Of a DNA stretch of 64,000 bases, positions 61,682 through 64,000 are shown piece by piece. The position numbers were made by a program, and so were the translations under genes. Within the stretch, counting starts at the first letter, position 1, and each line of letters starts with the position of its first letter. The stretch lies in assembly GCA_945883235.1 (NCBI GenBank), contig CAMCXF010000002.1, positions 62,001 to 126,000 on the forward strand. Direction: 5' to 3'. The DNA is from Phenylobacterium deserti. Its GTDB lineage: Bacteria > Pseudomonadota > Alphaproteobacteria > Caulobacterales > Caulobacteraceae. The notes below the pieces were generated by a model that did not search any database, was not told where the DNA came from, and saw nothing but the letters and a program-made list of their open reading frames with translations.

Positions 61682-62476
61682 TTGTTGCTGGTTCGCCGTT
61701 CCTTGCTGATCGTCGCCCTGGGCAGCCTGACCCTGGCTTTCAGCGCGACGTCGACAGCAGGGCAGGCACGCGCGCCGACCATTGCGGCGGCCTCGGATCT
61801 CTCTGCGGCGTTGCCAGAGGTCGCCGCCGCCTTTCAGGCCAGCACCGGCCAGCAGGTCAGGCTGACCTTCGGGTCCTCTGGAAATTTCACGCAACAGATC
61901 CTGAACGGCGCGCCGTACGAGGTCTTCCTGTCCGCTGACGAATCCTATGTGGAGACCTTGCGCAAGGCCGGACGCACCGAGGGCTCAGGCGCCCTGTATG
62001 GGACCGGCCGGATCGGGATATTCACGCCGACCGGCTCGCCGGTGAGCGCTGATGCTGCGTTGGCGGGTCTGGCGACTGCGCTTCGGGCCGGTCAGGTGTC
62101 CAAAGTCGCCATCGCCAATCCTGACCACGCCCCCTATGGCCGTGCGGCCCGGCAGGCCTTGCAGAAGTCGGGGCTGTGGGACGCGCTGCAAGGCAAGCTG
62201 ATCCTCGGCGAAAACGTATCCCAGGCCACGCAGTTCGCGATCAACGGCGGCGCCCAGGCTGGGATCATTCCGTTGTCCCTGGCCCTGACCGCACCCGTAA
62301 AGGCCGCCGGCGTCTTCGTCCTGATCCCGGCGGATCGGCATGCCCCGCTGCGCCAGCGCGGCGTGTTGATCCGTGGTGCAGGAACCACCGCGAAGGCCTT
62401 TTACGCCTTTCTGCAGGGTCGCGAGGCGCGCGCGATCCTGATCCGGCATGGTTTCACCGTGCCGCCGGTCCGGTAA
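61682..62476 (+). CDS. modA: Molybdate ABC transporter substrate-binding protein ModA
   Basis: Periplasmic protein of 264 aa. Signal peptide 1-29 (cleaved near GQARA). IAAASDLSAALPEVAAAF with FGSSGNFTQQI are the oxyanion-binding ModA blocks; IANPDHAPYGRAARQAL and LGENVSQATQF follow. Start TTG 61682 with AAGGA six bases upstream. First gene of modABC; spacing to modB is five bases. Confidence 0.92.
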   Translation: MLLVRRSLLIVALGSLTLAFSATSTAGQARAPTIAAASDLSAALPEVAAAFQASTGQQVRLTFGSSGNFTQQILNGAPYEVFLSADESYVETLRKAGRTEGSGALYGTGRIGIFTPTGSPVSADAALAGLATALRAGQVSKVAIANPDHAPYGRAARQALQKSGLWDALQGKLILGENVSQATQFAINGGAQAGIIPLSLALTAPVKAAGVFVLIPADRHAPLRQRGVLIRGAGTTAKAFYAFLQGREARAILIRHGFTVPPVR

Positions 62477-62481
62477 CCGCC

Positions 62482-63150
62482 TTGGATTGGGAAGCCTTCA
62501 AACTCTCGTTGCTGCTGGCGGCCTGCACCGCCGGCCTGTTGATGCCGATGGGATTGATCCTCGCGCGATGGCTGGCCTTTCACAGGTTCCCGGGACGCGG
62601 TGTGCTTGAGGCCCTTGTCATGGCACCGCTGGTGCTGCCGCCGACTGTGCTGGGGTTCTACTTGTTGAGTGCGATGGGCGGGAATTCGTCGCTGGGGAAG
62701 CTCTGGATCGCGATCTTCGGCCATCCGCTGGCGTTCAGCTTCGAGGGCCTGGTGGTGGCCTCCTTGATCTTCAATCTGCCGTTCGCCGTGCAACCCATGC
62801 AGCGAGCCTTCGAGGCTCTGCCACCGGATGTCCGGGAAGCCGCTTGGGTCAGCGGCCTCTCGCCCTGGCGCACCTTCTGGCGCATCGAGGCACCGCTGGC
62901 CTGGCCCGGCCTGCTGTCGGCGCTGGCACTCACCTTCACCCACACTATGGGCGAATTTGGCGTCGTGCTGATGGTGGGCGGCTCGATTCCCGGCGAGACG
63001 CGGACGCTGGCCCTGGCAATCTATGACCGCGTCCAGGCTTTTGACACTGACGGTGCCCAGCTTATGAGCGCGATCTTGCTGGTCTTCTCGGTCGGCGCGA
63101 TCCTCATTGCCAATGGCCTGACCGCACGTGTTGGGCGCAGTCATGGCTGA
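62482..63150 (+). CDS. modB: Molybdate ABC transporter permease ModB
   Basis: Inner-membrane protein of 222 aa, about five helices. PLVLPPTVLGFYLL and the EAA loop EALPPDVREAAWVSGLSPWR, then TMGEFGVVLMVGGSIPGETR are ModB signatures. The best start is TTG 62482, five bases after the modA stop; the same frame is open upstream inside modA. The stop overlaps modC by eight bases. Confidence 0.9.
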   Translation: MDWEAFKLSLLLAACTAGLLMPMGLILARWLAFHRFPGRGVLEALVMAPLVLPPTVLGFYLLSAMGGNSSLGKLWIAIFGHPLAFSFEGLVVASLIFNLPFAVQPMQRAFEALPPDVREAAWVSGLSPWRTFWRIEAPLAWPGLLSALALTFTHTMGEFGVVLMVGGSIPGETRTLALAIYDRVQAFDTDGAQLMSAILLVFSVGAILIANGLTARVGRSHG

Positions 63151-63862
63151 GCCGGGTCTCTCCGTATCGCTACATCAGTCCGGCCCTATCCCGCTGGACG
63201 TGGCGTTTAGCTGTGCGCCTGGCGAGGTGCTGGGGCTTGTCGGCCCGTCGGGAGCTGGCAAGACCACGGTGCTTCGCGCCATCGCCGGGCTCTGCCGCAC
63301 CCGCGCCGGACGTGTCTGCGTCGACGGTGCCGTCTGGTTTGACAGCGAGACCAAGGTGTTTCTGCCACCGCACAACCGCCGCGTTGGGCTGGTGTTTCAG
63401 GAGCACGCGCTGTTTCCGCATCTGTCTGCAGCCGACAACGTCGCCGGGGCGCTGACCCATCACCCGCGCGCCGAGCGCCGCAGTCTGGCCATGGCGCTTT
63501 TATCGCGGGTCCATCTCGACGGTCTAGAATCGCGCAAACCCGCCGAACTGTCCGGCGGCCAGAGGCAGCGCGTGGCCATTGCCCGTGCCCTGGCCCGGGA
63601 CCCGCAGGTGCTGTTGCTGGACGAACCGTTCTCTGCCGTCGACCGGCGGACCCGGGTTCACCTGCAGGCCGAAATCGTCGCCCTTCGCAGGGATCTCGCG
63701 ATCCCGATGCTTCTGGTCACCCATGACGTTGACGAGGTTGCCAGGCTCGCGGATCGGTTGTGTATTCTGGATCAAGGGCGAGTTTGCCTCATCGGTCGAC
63801 CCGACGAGGTCCTCGCTGAACCGGCTATCAGAGCGCTACTCTTGGGAGACGAAGTCCCTTGA
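63143..63862 (+). CDS. modC: Molybdate ABC transporter ATPase ModC, without TOBE/Mop domain
   Basis: ABC ATPase of 239 aa. Walker [16 protein letters not shown]-loop [16 protein letters not shown], signature [16 protein letters not shown], Walker [13 protein letters not shown] and the H-loop VTHDVDEV. It ends about 240 residues in, so the C-terminal TOBE (molybdate-sensing) domain found in typical ModC (~350 aa) is absent. ATG 63143 preferred (ATGGCTGA overlap with modB); GTG 63128 is possible. Confidence 0.9.
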   Translation: MAEPGLSVSLHQSGPIPLDVAFSCAPGEVLGLVGPSGAGKTTVLRAIAGLCRTRAGRVCVDGAVWFDSETKVFLPPHNRRVGLVFQEHALFPHLSAADNVAGALTHHPRAERRSLAMALLSRVHLDGLESRKPAELSGGQRQRVAIARALARDPQVLLLDEPFSAVDRRTRVHLQAEIVALRRDLAIPMLLVTHDVDEVARLADRLCILDQGRVCLIGRPDEVLAEPAIRALLLGDEVP

Positions 63863-64000
63863 GGCCCATCCGAGCAGAGCACCGCGTACTGCCGCAGAAG
63901 TCTCGCAAACAAGACTCGCGTCGCAGGCGAATTCACCTGTCGCTCTTTTGGCCTTGAAATGACCAATGTGTCAGGGCAGAGGGTCCTCAAAGCCCGACAG
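63863..64000. other. Window end, no supported gene
   Basis: 138 bases after modC. No family-like frame is visible; no obvious terminator hairpin. Confidence 0.5.

Overview
The window looks like chromosome of a GC-rich alphaproteobacterium of the Caulobacter/Phenylobacterium/Brevundimonas group (Caulobacterales). The evidence is a complete division and cell-wall (dcw) cluster in alphaproteobacterial order, a perfect CtrA-type box (TTAA-N7-TTAA) and GANTC (CcrM) sites upstream of ftsZ, a MurE with the meso-diaminopimelate DNPR motif, a Caulobacter/Xanthomonas-type TonB receptor, and pervasive ATGA/GTGA start-stop coupling.

Layout. 1-1750: end of a sugar-acid operon (SDR dehydrogenase fragment, dgoK, dgoA). 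1769-6667: a dusA locus split by a ~3.85-kb insertion. The first ~18 codons of the original dusA remain at 1769-1822 and the rebuilt gene starts at 5636. The boundaries carry a 13-bp direct repeat, and the insert holds hipBA and two convergent unknown genes but no integrase. 6593-11191: a retropepsin-like protease, a DUF1289 protein, a thioesterase remnant and two acyl-CoA dehydrogenases, with a DUF559 nuclease and a GIY-YIG protein each embedded in palindromic repeats. 11236-13863: a DMT transporter, an AmpD-like amidase, a PaiB-like protein and the RNase P RNA. 13864-39772: the dcw cluster mraZ-rsmH-ftsL-ftsI-murE-murF-mraY-murD-ftsW-murG-murC-murB-[sulP]-ddl-ftsQ-ftsA-[PHP phosphoesterase, TonB receptor, phytase]-ftsZ. 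39852-47075: a small ORF, lpxC, a PPOX-family protein, bamD, recN and ligA. 47072-58865: mixed housekeeping genes (methyltransferase, Xaa-Pro aminopeptidase, prmA, corA, uvrD-type helicase, coq4, aspartate aminotransferase, TVP38). 58963-63862: a leucine-rich leader peptide and leuA, a DMT transporter and modABC.

How the genes work together. The dcw genes make lipid II (murE, murF, mraY, murD, murG, murC, murB, ddl) and build the septum (ftsL, ftsI, ftsW, ftsQ, ftsA, ftsZ); lpxC and bamD downstream add outer-membrane functions. The block between ftsA and ftsZ looks like a phosphate-scavenging set: a secreted beta-propeller phytase, a TonB receptor and an exported PHP phosphoesterase, with a possible Pho box in the divergent promoter.

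Most notable observations: the integrase-less dusA island; the repeat-embedded nucleases; the phytase/TonB block inside the division cluster; the apparently leaderless leucine attenuator peptide before leuA; and the CtrA/CcrM and DnaA signals before ftsZ and mraZ. No CRISPR array, tRNA or insertion sequence was seen. All assignments come from reading the sequence; no database search was run.
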